A DNA stretch of 33,016 bases from AVCC01 sp041736255 (GTDB lineage: Bacteria > Pseudomonadota > Gammaproteobacteria > Burkholderiales > Burkholderiaceae_D): NCBI GenBank assembly GCA_041736255.1, contig JBGSTZ010000101.1, positions 1-33,016 of the forward strand, in the 5' to 3' direction. Position numbers and translations under genes: made by a program. Numbering within the stretch: the stretch's first letter is position 1; each line of letters begins with the position of its first letter. This document shows positions 22,166-30,642 of the stretch, piece by piece. Under the pieces are notes generated by a model. It searched no databases. It was not told the DNA's origin and saw only the letters and a list, made by a program, of their open reading frames with translations.

Positions 22166-25068
22166 TGTCGTATTTGACTGAAAAAATAGTGCAGGCATGG
22201 CGCAATACCGGGCTGTATTCGCGGTTGCTGCCGCCTATTCTGTTGCTGATTCTGTCTGTGAATATGGTTCAGGGATATCTGATACTGGACTATGCAAAAT
22301 CCGATGCGCAGATGATTTATCGGGAAGAGCTGCATGAAATACAGCGTTATCTGACGCCGGCACTGGCCGAGCAAGTGGTAGTCGGGGACCTCGCCGCGAT
22401 CAGGCAGTTGCTGCAATTACAAGTCACTGAGCGCGTTGATCTGGACTGGGTTCAGTGGCAATATCAACTGAATTTGCTGCAAGTGGTAGATCCGGTTGAC
22501 CGGGATGTATTGCTTGCGCCGCTCTGGTTTGCGCGTCTGCTTGCGATTCCTGCAGCTGAAGTTGCAGGACCAATCATGTTGGGCGGCGAGCACTATGGCG
22601 TACTGCGCTTGCGGATCACGCCAGTCCCTGTCATTAATAAGATATGGCAGCGAGTGCTGGATTGGGGCAAGATTTTCAGTGGTTTCATCCTGGCGATATT
22701 CGTACTGGTTAATCTGATCCTGCGCAGCAATCTTGCTGCACTTGGGCAGCTCACGGTTGCAGCTAAACGATTCAAGTCCGGCGACTACCGCGTGCGCGTA
22801 CCGGCCAGCGGCAGCCATGAGACCCGCGCGGTGGCTAGCGCTTTCAATGATATGGCGGCTGAACTGGAAGCCTTGTTGCAGTCACTGGAAGAAAGTCACC
22901 GCACGCAAAGCGAGCAACTGCATTTCAACCAGGAGCTGTTGGCGGAACTGCAAGCCGAAAAGGAACGGGCCCAAGTGACGCTGGCGTCGATTGGCGATGC
23001 GGTGATTACCACTGGTCTGGATGGCCGGGTGGAGTCGCTCAATGGCGTGGCGCAACAGTTGACCGGGTGGAGTGTGGATGCGGCGCAGAAGATGCCACTG
23101 GAGGCGGTTTTCAAAATACTGGACGAGACGACAAGGCAACCCGCCAAGGACTTCATCGCGTCTGCCTCTTCAGGGAAAACCAGCGCGGTGCTTGCCAATA
23201 TGGCATTGTTGAACAGGGAAGGAAAAGAGTATGCGATCGAATGCTCGGTCGCTCCCATCCGCAATCCTGAAGGCATGCACTTCGGCAGCGTATTGGTATT
23301 TCGCGATGTCAGCGAAAAGCGCCAGTTTGTCAGTCAGATTACCTGGCAGGCCAGTCACGACGCGTTGACCAAGCTGCCTAATCGGGCTTTGCTGGCTGAT
23401 CGCTTCAAACAGGCTATCGCCGGCGCGCAGCGTCACCAGCAGTTGCTGGCGGTGTGCTTGCTGGATCTGGATGAATTTAAGCCCATCAATGATAATTACG
23501 GCCATGAACTGGGCGATCAATTGCTCATAGAATTGACAGGCCGTCTGTCAGGTGCGCTCAGGGGCGAGGACACCTTGGCCCGTCTGGGTGGGGATGAATT
23601 CGTGCTGCTGCTCAGCGGTTTGAATGATGCCGGTGAAATTGGGGTGGCGATGCAAAGGATTCTGGCGAAAGTGTCCGAGCCTTATCTGCTTGACGGTCAG
23701 TCGGTGCAAGTTTCTGCCAGCATTGGCGTGGCCGTGTATCCGCAGGATGATGCCGATCCCGATACGCTGTTGCGACATGCCGATCAAGCCATGTATCAGG
23801 CTAAACAAGCCGGGCGCAATCGCTACCATCAGTTTGACGTCAAGCAGGACCATCAGGCACAAAGCCAGCAGCATCATTTGAATCGCATCCGCCGGGCACT
23901 CCTGCAGGGCGAATTACGTTTGTATTATCAGCCCAAGGTCAATATGCGTAGCGGCCAAGTGGTCGGCATGGAAGCACTGTTGCGCTGGCATCATCCAGAG
24001 AGAGGCGTGGTCGGGCCGCTGGATTTCCTGCCGCTGGTCGAGCATACCGACCTGATCGTCGATATCGGCGAGTGGGTAATGCACGAAGCGCTGCGACAAA
24101 TGGCGTTGTGGGCGGACATGGGGGCACACTGGGTCGTCAGCGTGAACATTGCTGCGCGTCATTGTGGTCGTCCGGATTTTCTGGCGCGACTCAAGGATAT
24201 TCTGGCCGAGCATCCGACAGTATCGCCGCACCTGTTGGAGCTGGAAATTCTGGAGTCGGCAGCGCTGGGCGATATCATTTACGTGCGCAACCTGATAACA
24301 GCCTGCAGCGCACTGGGCGTGATTTTTGCACTGGATGATTTCGGTACCGGCTATTCATCGTTGACCTACCTCAAGCGTTTGCCCGTTGATGTGCTGAAAA
24401 TCGATCAAACCTTTGTGCGTGACATGCTCGACGATCCGGAGGATTTGGCGCTGGTGAAGGCGGTTATCAGCCTGGCAGCGGTATTTAACCGCAGCGTGAT
24501 TGCAGAGGGTGTGGAAACTGCCGAACATGGCGTGTTGCTGATGCAGTTGGGATGCGATTTCGCGCAAGGATACGGTATTGCGCGCCCGATGCCTGCAGCG
24601 AATGTGGTTGCATGGTGGCAGCAATACCTTCCTGCGCCCGGTTGGGCAGAATGGGCCGATGCCAAATTGGATACCAATGATTTTCCGCTACTGGTGGCAC
24701 AATACGACCATCAGAAATGGATCAAGCAGGTAATGGATTCAAGCGAAGGGCAATGTGAATTAAGTTTTTCGCAACTTCATGATCCTTATAGTTGCCGTTT
24801 CGGCCTTTGGTATGCTGGCCATGGAAAGGCGCATTACGGCCATTTTCCGGAATTTTCTGTACTGAAAGCATTGCATCTCAGAGTGCATAATATAGGGCCG
24901 GAAATCGTGCGCTTGAACAGCGCCGGCAAGTTTGCGGCATCCAAAGCATTGGAGCCAAGTTTGCTATTGGCGCATGATGCATTGTTGTTGCAATTGAAAA
25001 ATTTGCAGCAGGCCGTCGCAAGATCATGCCTGCAGCACGAAATACGCTTTGAAGGTGCTGATGTCTGA
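22165..25068 (+). CDS. Membrane c-di-GMP enzyme: periplasmic domain-HAMP-PAS-GGDEF-EAL-CZB
   Basis: 967 residues from a GTG that overlaps the previous stop. TM1 is at about 22-41, a periplasmic domain at 42-165, TM2 at 171-191 and HAMP at 190-243. A PAS domain (about 268-385) follows a coiled coil. The GGDEF site is intact (475-479), as is the inhibitory I-site R466-x2-D469. The EAL domain has E603-A-L605, 'LELEILES', D724-D725, K in 'VLKIDQ' and E781-G-V-E784-T, so both activities are plausible. The C-terminal region matches a CZB zinc-binding domain with H849, C877, H904 and H908; the C-to-H spacings (27 and 31) equal those remembered for DgcZ. It probably responds to the PhnD-like protein outside and zinc inside. 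Confidence 0.93.
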   Translation: MSYLTEKIVQAWRNTGLYSRLLPPILLLILSVNMVQGYLILDYAKSDAQMIYREELHEIQRYLTPALAEQVVVGDLAAIRQLLQLQVTERVDLDWVQWQYQLNLLQVVDPVDRDVLLAPLWFARLLAIPAAEVAGPIMLGGEHYGVLRLRITPVPVINKIWQRVLDWGKIFSGFILAIFVLVNLILRSNLAALGQLTVAAKRFKSGDYRVRVPASGSHETRAVASAFNDMAAELEALLQSLEESHRTQSEQLHFNQELLAELQAEKERAQVTLASIGDAVITTGLDGRVESLNGVAQQLTGWSVDAAQKMPLEAVFKILDETTRQPAKDFIASASSGKTSAVLANMALLNREGKEYAIECSVAPIRNPEGMHFGSVLVFRDVSEKRQFVSQITWQASHDALTKLPNRALLADRFKQAIAGAQRHQQLLAVCLLDLDEFKPINDNYGHELGDQLLIELTGRLSGALRGEDTLARLGGDEFVLLLSGLNDAGEIGVAMQRILAKVSEPYLLDGQSVQVSASIGVAVYPQDDADPDTLLRHADQAMYQAKQAGRNRYHQFDVKQDHQAQSQQHHLNRIRRALLQGELRLYYQPKVNMRSGQVVGMEALLRWHHPERGVVGPLDFLPLVEHTDLIVDIGEWVMHEALRQMALWADMGAHWVVSVNIAARHCGRPDFLARLKDILAEHPTVSPHLLELEILESAALGDIIYVRNLITACSALGVIFALDDFGTGYSSLTYLKRLPVDVLKIDQTFVRDMLDDPEDLALVKAVISLAAVFNRSVIAEGVETAEHGVLLMQLGCDFAQGYGIARPMPAANVVAWWQQYLPAPGWAEWADAKLDTNDFPLLVAQYDHQKWIKQVMDSSEGQCELSFSQLHDPYSCRFGLWYAGHGKAHYGHFPEFSVLKALHLRVHNIGPEIVRLNSAGKFAASKALEPSLLLAHDALLLQLKNLQQAVARSCLQHEIRFEGADV

Positions 25069-25438
25069 CCATGTGCGTATCGATAAATGGCTGTGGGCGG
25101 CGCGTTTTTTCAAAACGCGTTCTCTGGCAACGGATGCAGTAGATAACGGCAAAGTGCGCTGCAACGATGAGCGCGTCAAGCCAGCGCGCAAGCTCAATTC
25201 CGGCGACCTGCTGGCGATCAATAATGGCGCAACCGAATGGGAAGTCGAAGTCATCGCCTTGTCGGATGTGCGCGGTTCCGCCACGCAAGCCCAACTGTTG
25301 TACGCAGAAACCCCAAAAAGCATTTTGAAACGCCAGCACGAGACCGAACAGCGCCGCCTGTTCCACGAACCGACCAGCGAGATCAAAGGCCGTCCAACCA
25401 AGCGCGACCGGCGTTTACTGGATAAATCCAATATATAA
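25061..25438 (+). CDS. hslR: S4-domain RNA-binding heat shock protein Hsp15-like
   Basis: 125 residues from the ATG at 25061, overlapping the preceding gene by 8 bp, with AAGGTG upstream. An S4 domain covers about residues 4-65 ('RIDKWLWAARFFKTRSLA', 'GKVRCNDERVKP'). The basic tail includes 'KGRPTKRDRR', typical of Hsp15. In E. coli Hsp15 binds 50S subunits that carry a stalled nascent chain and helps recycle them. It probably has no functional link with the upstream c-di-GMP enzyme despite the overlap. Confidence 0.88.
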   Translation: MSDHVRIDKWLWAARFFKTRSLATDAVDNGKVRCNDERVKPARKLNSGDLLAINNGATEWEVEVIALSDVRGSATQAQLLYAETPKSILKRQHETEQRRLFHEPTSEIKGRPTKRDRRLLDKSNI

Positions 25439-25467
25439 ATCCAGCACGTAAGGCGCATGCAATTGGG

Positions 25468-25508
25468 TAGGTTGGATGAGCGGTTTCATCGCGTAATCCG
25501 ACATGTGC
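25468..25508. repeat. Shortened copy of the GTTGGGTAAGCG-family element
   Basis: 25468-25492 matches 18958-18982 at 22 of 25 bases, and CCGACATGTGC (25498-25508) matches 19001-19011. The copy lacks the interior and the right-hand arm. Lies between hslR and the TetR gene. Confidence 0.55.
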
Positions 25509-25657
25509 ACGCCATCAATAATCCCCACTCCATCAAATAGAACGCCAACTCTAAACTTCCCATTTGACTTTTTTAAGTCACAGCATAAAATAGTACGGCC
25601 GTTCCTTTTGATTTGTGCGAGACTTCTGCACATTGATTAAAGACCATTTGGATACCC

Positions 25658-26320
25658 GTGAATATTATTAATACAACAGCAAAATCCATGAGAAAGGGCG
25701 AACTTACCCGCGCCGCCATTCTCGATATGGCCCTCAGTCTGGCTAGCCGGAACGGCCTGGAAGGTTTGACGATTGGTCTGCTGGCAGAAAAAATGCACAT
25801 GAGTAAATCCGGCGTGTTTGCGCATTTTGGCTCACGTGAAGATTTGCAAATCGAAGTGCTGAAGCTGTATCACAGTCATTTCGAGCAGGAAGTTTTTTAC
25901 CCGAGTACAAAGGCGCCGCGTGGGTTGCCGCGGCTGGAAGAAATGTTTGCGCGCTGGGTCAAGCGCGTGACGGTTGAGATTGCATCCGGCTGCATCTACA
26001 TCAGCGGTGCGGTGGAATACGATGATCGTCCCGGCCAGATTCGCGATGCTTTGGTCGGCATGGTACGCACCTGGCAAGAAGCCTTGTTGCGCTGCGTGCA
26101 GCAAGCGGTCGACATGGGCCATTTGCGCGCTAACGCGAATCCGCAGCAATTGGTATTCGAGATTTACGGGTTGATTCTTGCTTTGCATCATGACGCACGG
26201 TTTTTGCAAGCGCCTGGCAGCGTGGAGCGGGCGCAAACTGGTTTTGAACGTTTGATTGAAAGCTATCGCATGCCTGCACCGGATGCGGTTGGCAGAAATA
26301 CACAATCCGCAGCCATATAA
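25658..26320 (+). CDS. TetR-family regulator, probable repressor of the beta-oxidation genes
   Basis: 220 residues from a GTG at 25658; the ATG at 25688 would give 210 residues and the family-typical start MRKGELTRAAIL. Neither has a convincing ribosome site, so the start is open. The N-terminal HTH is 'LTIGLLAEKMHMSKSGVFAHF' (about 37-57). The C-terminal region resembles the TetR group seen near acyl-CoA dehydrogenase genes. It lies only 33 bp upstream of the acyl-CoA dehydrogenase gene on the same strand, so it is probably co-transcribed and may sense an acyl-CoA. Family call secure, ligand inferred. Confidence 0.87.
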   Translation: MNIINTTAKSMRKGELTRAAILDMALSLASRNGLEGLTIGLLAEKMHMSKSGVFAHFGSREDLQIEVLKLYHSHFEQEVFYPSTKAPRGLPRLEEMFARWVKRVTVEIASGCIYISGAVEYDDRPGQIRDALVGMVRTWQEALLRCVQQAVDMGHLRANANPQQLVFEIYGLILALHHDARFLQAPGSVERAQTGFERLIESYRMPAPDAVGRNTQSAAI

Positions 26321-26353
26321 GCGGCTTAATTTAAATGTTGTGAGGAGAAAATA

Positions 26354-28144
26354 ATGGGTCAATACGTCGCTCCCTTGCGGGATATGCAATTCGTGCTGCA
26401 TGAATTGCTGCAGGTTGAAGATGCACTGAAGCAATTGCCGAAACATGCTGATATCGACGCCGATATCATCAATCAGGTGCTGGAAGAGGGTGGCAAGTTC
26501 ACCTCGGAAGTATTGTTCCCGTTAAACCACTCCGGCGACCGCGAAGGCTGCCATCACGACAAGGCAACCCATGCCGTGACCACGCCGAAAGGTTACAAGG
26601 AGGCGTATCAGCAATACATCGCTGCCGGCTGGCCGGCTTTGTCGTGCGACCCGGAATACGGCGGTCAGGGTTTGCCGCTGGTGCTGAATAATTCATTCTA
26701 CGAAATGATGAATTCGGCCAACCAGGCTTGGACCATGTATCCCGGCCTGTCGCACGGCGCGTATGAATGTCTGCACGAACACGGCACGCCGGAACAAAAA
26801 ACGCTGTATCTGCCGAAGCTGGCTTCCGGCGAATGGACCGGCACCATGTGCCTGACCGAGGCGCATTGCGGCACCGATCTGGGCCTGTTGCGCTCCAAGG
26901 CCGAGCCGCAGGATGACGGTTCCTACAAGATTACGGGCAGCAAGATTTTCATCTCGGCCGGTGAACACGACGTCGCGCCGAACATCCTGCATCTGGTGCT
27001 GGCACGCCTGCCGGGCGCGCCGGAAGGCTCAAAAGGCATTTCGCTGTTACTGGTGCCGAAGTTCCTGCCGAACGCCGATGGCACGCTGGGTGCGCGCAAC
27101 CCGATTACCTGCGGTGCAATCGAAGAAAAAATGGGCATCCACGGCAATTCGACTTGCCAGATGAACCTGGACGGCGCTACTGGTTGGCTGATAGGCGAAC
27201 CGCACAAAGGTTTGAATGCGATGTTCGTATTCATGAATGCAGCACGTTTAGGCGTCGGCATGCAGGGCCTGGGACTGACCGAAGTCGCGTATCAGAATGC
27301 CTTGGTGTATGCGAAGGACCGGATCCAGATGCGCAGTCTGTCGGGTGCAAAAGCGCCGGACAAGCCGGCCGACCCGATCATCCATCATGCCGATGTGCGC
27401 CGCATGCTGCTGACCGCCAAAGCGTATGCGGAAGGCGCGCGCGCTTTTACCTCGTATGTCGCGCTGCAAATCGACAAGGAACTGAATCATCCCGATGAAG
27501 AAGTGCGCAAGGATGCGGCCGACCAGGTCGCGTTGCTGACGCCGGTGGTGAAAGCTTTCATTACCGACAACGCCTGGATTGCGACTTCCGAGTGCATGCA
27601 GGTGTACGGCGGCCACGGCTACATTGCCGAGTGGGGCATGGAGCAATATGTGCGCGATGCCCGCATCAACATGATCTACGAAGGCACCAACACGATTCAG
27701 TCGCTGGATTTGCTGGGCCGCAAAATTCTGATGGACAACGGCGCCAAGCTGCGCAAATTCGGCGCGCAGATTCAAGCCTTCGTGGAAGAAAATGGCACCG
27801 ACGAAGCGTTGTCCGAATTCATCACGCCGCTGGCAGATCTCGGCACCAAAGTGACCAAGCTGACGATGGAAATCGGCATGAAGGCAATGCAGAATCCGGA
27901 TGAAGTCGGCGCTGCAGCAGTGCCGTATCTGCGTGTGGTCGGCCATCTGGTATATGCATACTTTTTCGCGCAGATGGCCAAGATTGCGCTGGAGAAGCAG
28001 GACTCCGGCGATACCTTTTACACCGCCAAACTGGCTACCGCACGCTTCTATTTCACCCGCCTGTTGCCAGAAACCGCAATGCTGATCCGCCAGACGCGCT
28101 CCGGTTCGGACAGCCTGATGGCGCTCGACGCAGATTTGTTCTAA
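26354..28144 (+). CDS. Acyl-CoA dehydrogenase (FadE-type, about 600 residues)
   Basis: 596 residues, the long acyl-CoA dehydrogenase form with a C-terminal extension domain. The middle region has 'TMCLTEAHCGTDLGLLRSKA' and 'YKITGSKIFISAGEHD', standard FAD-binding signatures. The catalytic base is E443 in 'MIYEGTN', and 'QVYGGHGYI' precedes it. The enzyme makes the trans-2 double bond in acyl-CoA, passing electrons to ETF; some relatives act on methylmercaptopropionyl-CoA, so chain preference is not certain. TGAGGAG about 9 bp before the ATG is a good ribosome site. First enzyme of the cluster. Confidence 0.92.
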   Translation: MGQYVAPLRDMQFVLHELLQVEDALKQLPKHADIDADIINQVLEEGGKFTSEVLFPLNHSGDREGCHHDKATHAVTTPKGYKEAYQQYIAAGWPALSCDPEYGGQGLPLVLNNSFYEMMNSANQAWTMYPGLSHGAYECLHEHGTPEQKTLYLPKLASGEWTGTMCLTEAHCGTDLGLLRSKAEPQDDGSYKITGSKIFISAGEHDVAPNILHLVLARLPGAPEGSKGISLLLVPKFLPNADGTLGARNPITCGAIEEKMGIHGNSTCQMNLDGATGWLIGEPHKGLNAMFVFMNAARLGVGMQGLGLTEVAYQNALVYAKDRIQMRSLSGAKAPDKPADPIIHHADVRRMLLTAKAYAEGARAFTSYVALQIDKELNHPDEEVRKDAADQVALLTPVVKAFITDNAWIATSECMQVYGGHGYIAEWGMEQYVRDARINMIYEGTNTIQSLDLLGRKILMDNGAKLRKFGAQIQAFVEENGTDEALSEFITPLADLGTKVTKLTMEIGMKAMQNPDEVGAAAVPYLRVVGHLVYAYFFAQMAKIALEKQDSGDTFYTAKLATARFYFTRLLPETAMLIRQTRSGSDSLMALDADLF

Positions 28145-28176
28145 ACCGGACATACGCAAATATAAACAACGATTCT

Positions 28177-28199
28177 TAGGTTGCGCGATGCGCATCCTA
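28177..28199 (+). promoter_or_regulatory. Intercistronic hairpin before fadN
   Basis: Imperfect inverted repeat TAGGTTGCGC, 3-nt loop, GCGCATCCTA (one mismatch in ten), ending 19 bp before the fadN ATG. No U-tract follows, so it is not a terminator; it may affect mRNA processing or access to the ribosome site. Confidence 0.35.
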
Positions 28200-28218
28200 T
28201 CTACAAAGGATGGATTTC

Positions 28219-30606
28219 ATGTCAAATTTCATTATCAAAAAAGTCGCGGTACTCGGTGCCGGCGTCATGGGTGCGCAAATCGCCGCCCATTGCATCAATG
28301 CCAAAGTACAGGTCGTATTGTTCGACCTGCCTGCCAAGGAAGGCCCGAAAAACGGCATCGTGCTGCGCGCCATTGAAAACCTAAAAAAACTCAGTCCGGC
28401 GCCGTTCGGCAACAAGGATGACGCTGCTTACATCCAAGTCGCCAATTACGAAGACGATCTGGAGTTGCTCAAGGGCTGCGACCTGATCATCGAAGCGATT
28501 GCTGAACGGATGGACTGGAAGCACGGCCTGTATCAGAAGGTCTCCCCATACATCGCGCCGAACGCGATTTTCGCTTCCAACACTTCCGGCCTGTCGATCA
28601 CCGCTTTATCCGAAGGCTTCAGCGCGGAACTGAAAGAGCGCTTCTGCGGCGTGCATTTCTTCAACCCGCCGCGCTATATGCATTTGGTGGAACTGATTCC
28701 GACCGTTGCCACCCGTCCTGAAATTATCGACCAGCTCGAAGGTTTCCTGACCACCACGCTGGGCAAGGGCGTAGTGCGCGCCAAAGATACGCCGAACTTC
28801 ATCGCCAACCGCGTGGGCGTGTTCGGCATGATGGCGACCATGTTTGAGGCCGAAAAATTCGGCCTGACGGTGGACGTGGTCGATGACCTGACCGGCAAGA
28901 AACTGGGCCGCGCATCGTCTGGCACGTTCCGTACTGCCGATGTGGTCGGCTTGGACACCATGGGTCATGTGATCAAAACCATGCAGGACAACCTGGCCGA
29001 AGACCCGTTCTTTGCAATCTACAAAACGCCGGATGTATTGACCAAGCTGGTAGCGGCTGGCGCATTGGGCCAGAAGAGCGGCGCCGGTTTTTACAAAAAA
29101 GTCGGCAAGGACATCTTGCGTCTGGATTTTGGCAGCGGTGAATACGTCGCTGGCGGTGCCAAGGCCGACGATATTGTGGCCCGTATCCTGAAAGAGAAAG
29201 ATCCGGTCAAGCGCATGCAAGCGCTGCGCATATCGACCAAGCCGCAAGCACAATTCTTGTGGGCGATTTTCCGCGATGTGTTCCATTACATCGCGATCCA
29301 TCTCGACACCGTGGCTGACAATGCACGCGATATCGATTTTGCGATGCGCTGGGGTTTCGGCTGGAACGTCGGACCGTTCGAAACCTGGCAAGCATCCGGC
29401 TGGCAGCAGGTTGCGAGCTGGGTCAAGGACGACATTGACGCTGGTCACGCGCTATGTAATGCACCGTTGCCGGCTTGGGTGTTCGACGGTCGTGATGGCG
29501 TGCATACCGCCGACGGTTCGTATTCCGCCATCAACAACAGTTATGTGCCGCGTTCCACTTTGCCGGTGTATGCGCGCCAGGCATTCCGCGCGCCGGTCTT
29601 TGGCGACGGCGCGGCCGATGGCCGCACCGCCGGCGTGACCGTGCATGAAGACGATTCGGTGCGGATCTGGCACCAGAACGACGATGTGCTGATTCTGTCG
29701 TTCAAGACCAAGATGCATGTGATCGGCGACGGCGTGGTCAATGGCATGAAGATGGCGCTGACGGAAGCTGAAAAGAATTTCAAGGGTCTGGTGATCTGGC
29801 ATGCGGATGCAGCCGAAGGCGGTGCGTTCTCGGCCGGCGCCGATTTGCAATCGATGCTGCCGCTGTTCATGTCCGGTGGCGTCAAAGCGATCGAGCCGGA
29901 AGTCGTCAAGCTGCAAAACGTCCACCAGGCGCTGAAATACGCCAATGTGCCGGTAGTTGCCGCAGTCGCCGGCCTGGCGCTCGGCGGTGGTTGCGAAATG
30001 ATATTGCACGCAGCAAGGCGGGTCGCGTCGATCGAATCCTACATCGGCTTAGTCGAAGTCGGCGTCGGTTTGATCCCTGCTGGTGGCGGCCTGAAAGAGG
30101 CTGCGGTGCGCGCTGCTGCCAGTGCCAAAGGCAACGACTTGCTGCAATTTCTGAAAGTCTCTTTCACCAATGCTGCGATGGCGAATGTCTCGAAATCGGC
30201 ACTGGAAGCCCAGAAAATGGGTTACCTGTCAGCTGACGACGTAATCGTATTCAATACATATGAACTGTTGCATGTAGCCAAAGTCGAAGCGCGCGCAATG
30301 TTCGACGCCGGTTATCGCGCTCCGCTGCCGGTGCAAGTGCCGGTCGCTGGTCGCTACGGCATGGCAACCATCATGGCGCAGCTGGTCAACATGCGCGACG
30401 GCGGTTTCATCTCGGCTCACGATTACAAACTGGGCGCAATGATCGCCGAAATCGTCTCCGGCGGTGAAGTCGAACAGGGCAGCATCGTGAATGAACAATG
30501 GCTACTCGATCTGGAACGCAAAGCTTTCATGGAACTGCTGAATCATCCCAAAACGCAAGAACGGATCATGGGCATGATGCAGACCGGCAAACCAGTTCGT
30601 AACTAA
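28219..30606 (+). CDS. fadN: FadN-type 3-hydroxyacyl-CoA dehydrogenase/enoyl-CoA hydratase
   Basis: 795 residues from the ATG at 28219; AAAGGA lies about 10 bp upstream, while the ATG at 28210 is too close to it. The N-terminal half is 3-hydroxyacyl-CoA dehydrogenase: NAD loop 'VLGAGVMGAQIA' (about 10-21) and the catalytic pair in 'VHFFNPPRYMHLVEL', H and E 12 apart. The C-terminal third is a crotonase domain with 'GGAFSAGADLQ' and both hydratase glutamates, E593 and E613, 20 residues apart as in rat enoyl-CoA hydratase. This order (dehydrogenase first) is that of Bacillus FadN and opposite to E. coli FadB. It performs steps two and three of beta-oxidation. Confidence 0.92.
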   Translation: MSNFIIKKVAVLGAGVMGAQIAAHCINAKVQVVLFDLPAKEGPKNGIVLRAIENLKKLSPAPFGNKDDAAYIQVANYEDDLELLKGCDLIIEAIAERMDWKHGLYQKVSPYIAPNAIFASNTSGLSITALSEGFSAELKERFCGVHFFNPPRYMHLVELIPTVATRPEIIDQLEGFLTTTLGKGVVRAKDTPNFIANRVGVFGMMATMFEAEKFGLTVDVVDDLTGKKLGRASSGTFRTADVVGLDTMGHVIKTMQDNLAEDPFFAIYKTPDVLTKLVAAGALGQKSGAGFYKKVGKDILRLDFGSGEYVAGGAKADDIVARILKEKDPVKRMQALRISTKPQAQFLWAIFRDVFHYIAIHLDTVADNARDIDFAMRWGFGWNVGPFETWQASGWQQVASWVKDDIDAGHALCNAPLPAWVFDGRDGVHTADGSYSAINNSYVPRSTLPVYARQAFRAPVFGDGAADGRTAGVTVHEDDSVRIWHQNDDVLILSFKTKMHVIGDGVVNGMKMALTEAEKNFKGLVIWHADAAEGGAFSAGADLQSMLPLFMSGGVKAIEPEVVKLQNVHQALKYANVPVVAAVAGLALGGGCEMILHAARRVASIESYIGLVEVGVGLIPAGGGLKEAAVRAAASAKGNDLLQFLKVSFTNAAMANVSKSALEAQKMGYLSADDVIVFNTYELLHVAKVEARAMFDAGYRAPLPVQVPVAGRYGMATIMAQLVNMRDGGFISAHDYKLGAMIAEIVSGGEVEQGSIVNEQWLLDLERKAFMELLNHPKTQERIMGMMQTGKPVRN

Positions 30607-30642
30607 TTAATACTAATACGTGATTGAATTAGGAGCACCAAA

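Noticed and set aside
25439..25657. Possible small gene between hslR and the TetR gene
   Set aside because: The only frames (minus strand) cover the shortened repeat copy and have no ribosome site.
27248..28195. 315-codon minus-strand frame in the acyl-CoA dehydrogenase gene
   Set aside because: Antisense shadow with no family motif.
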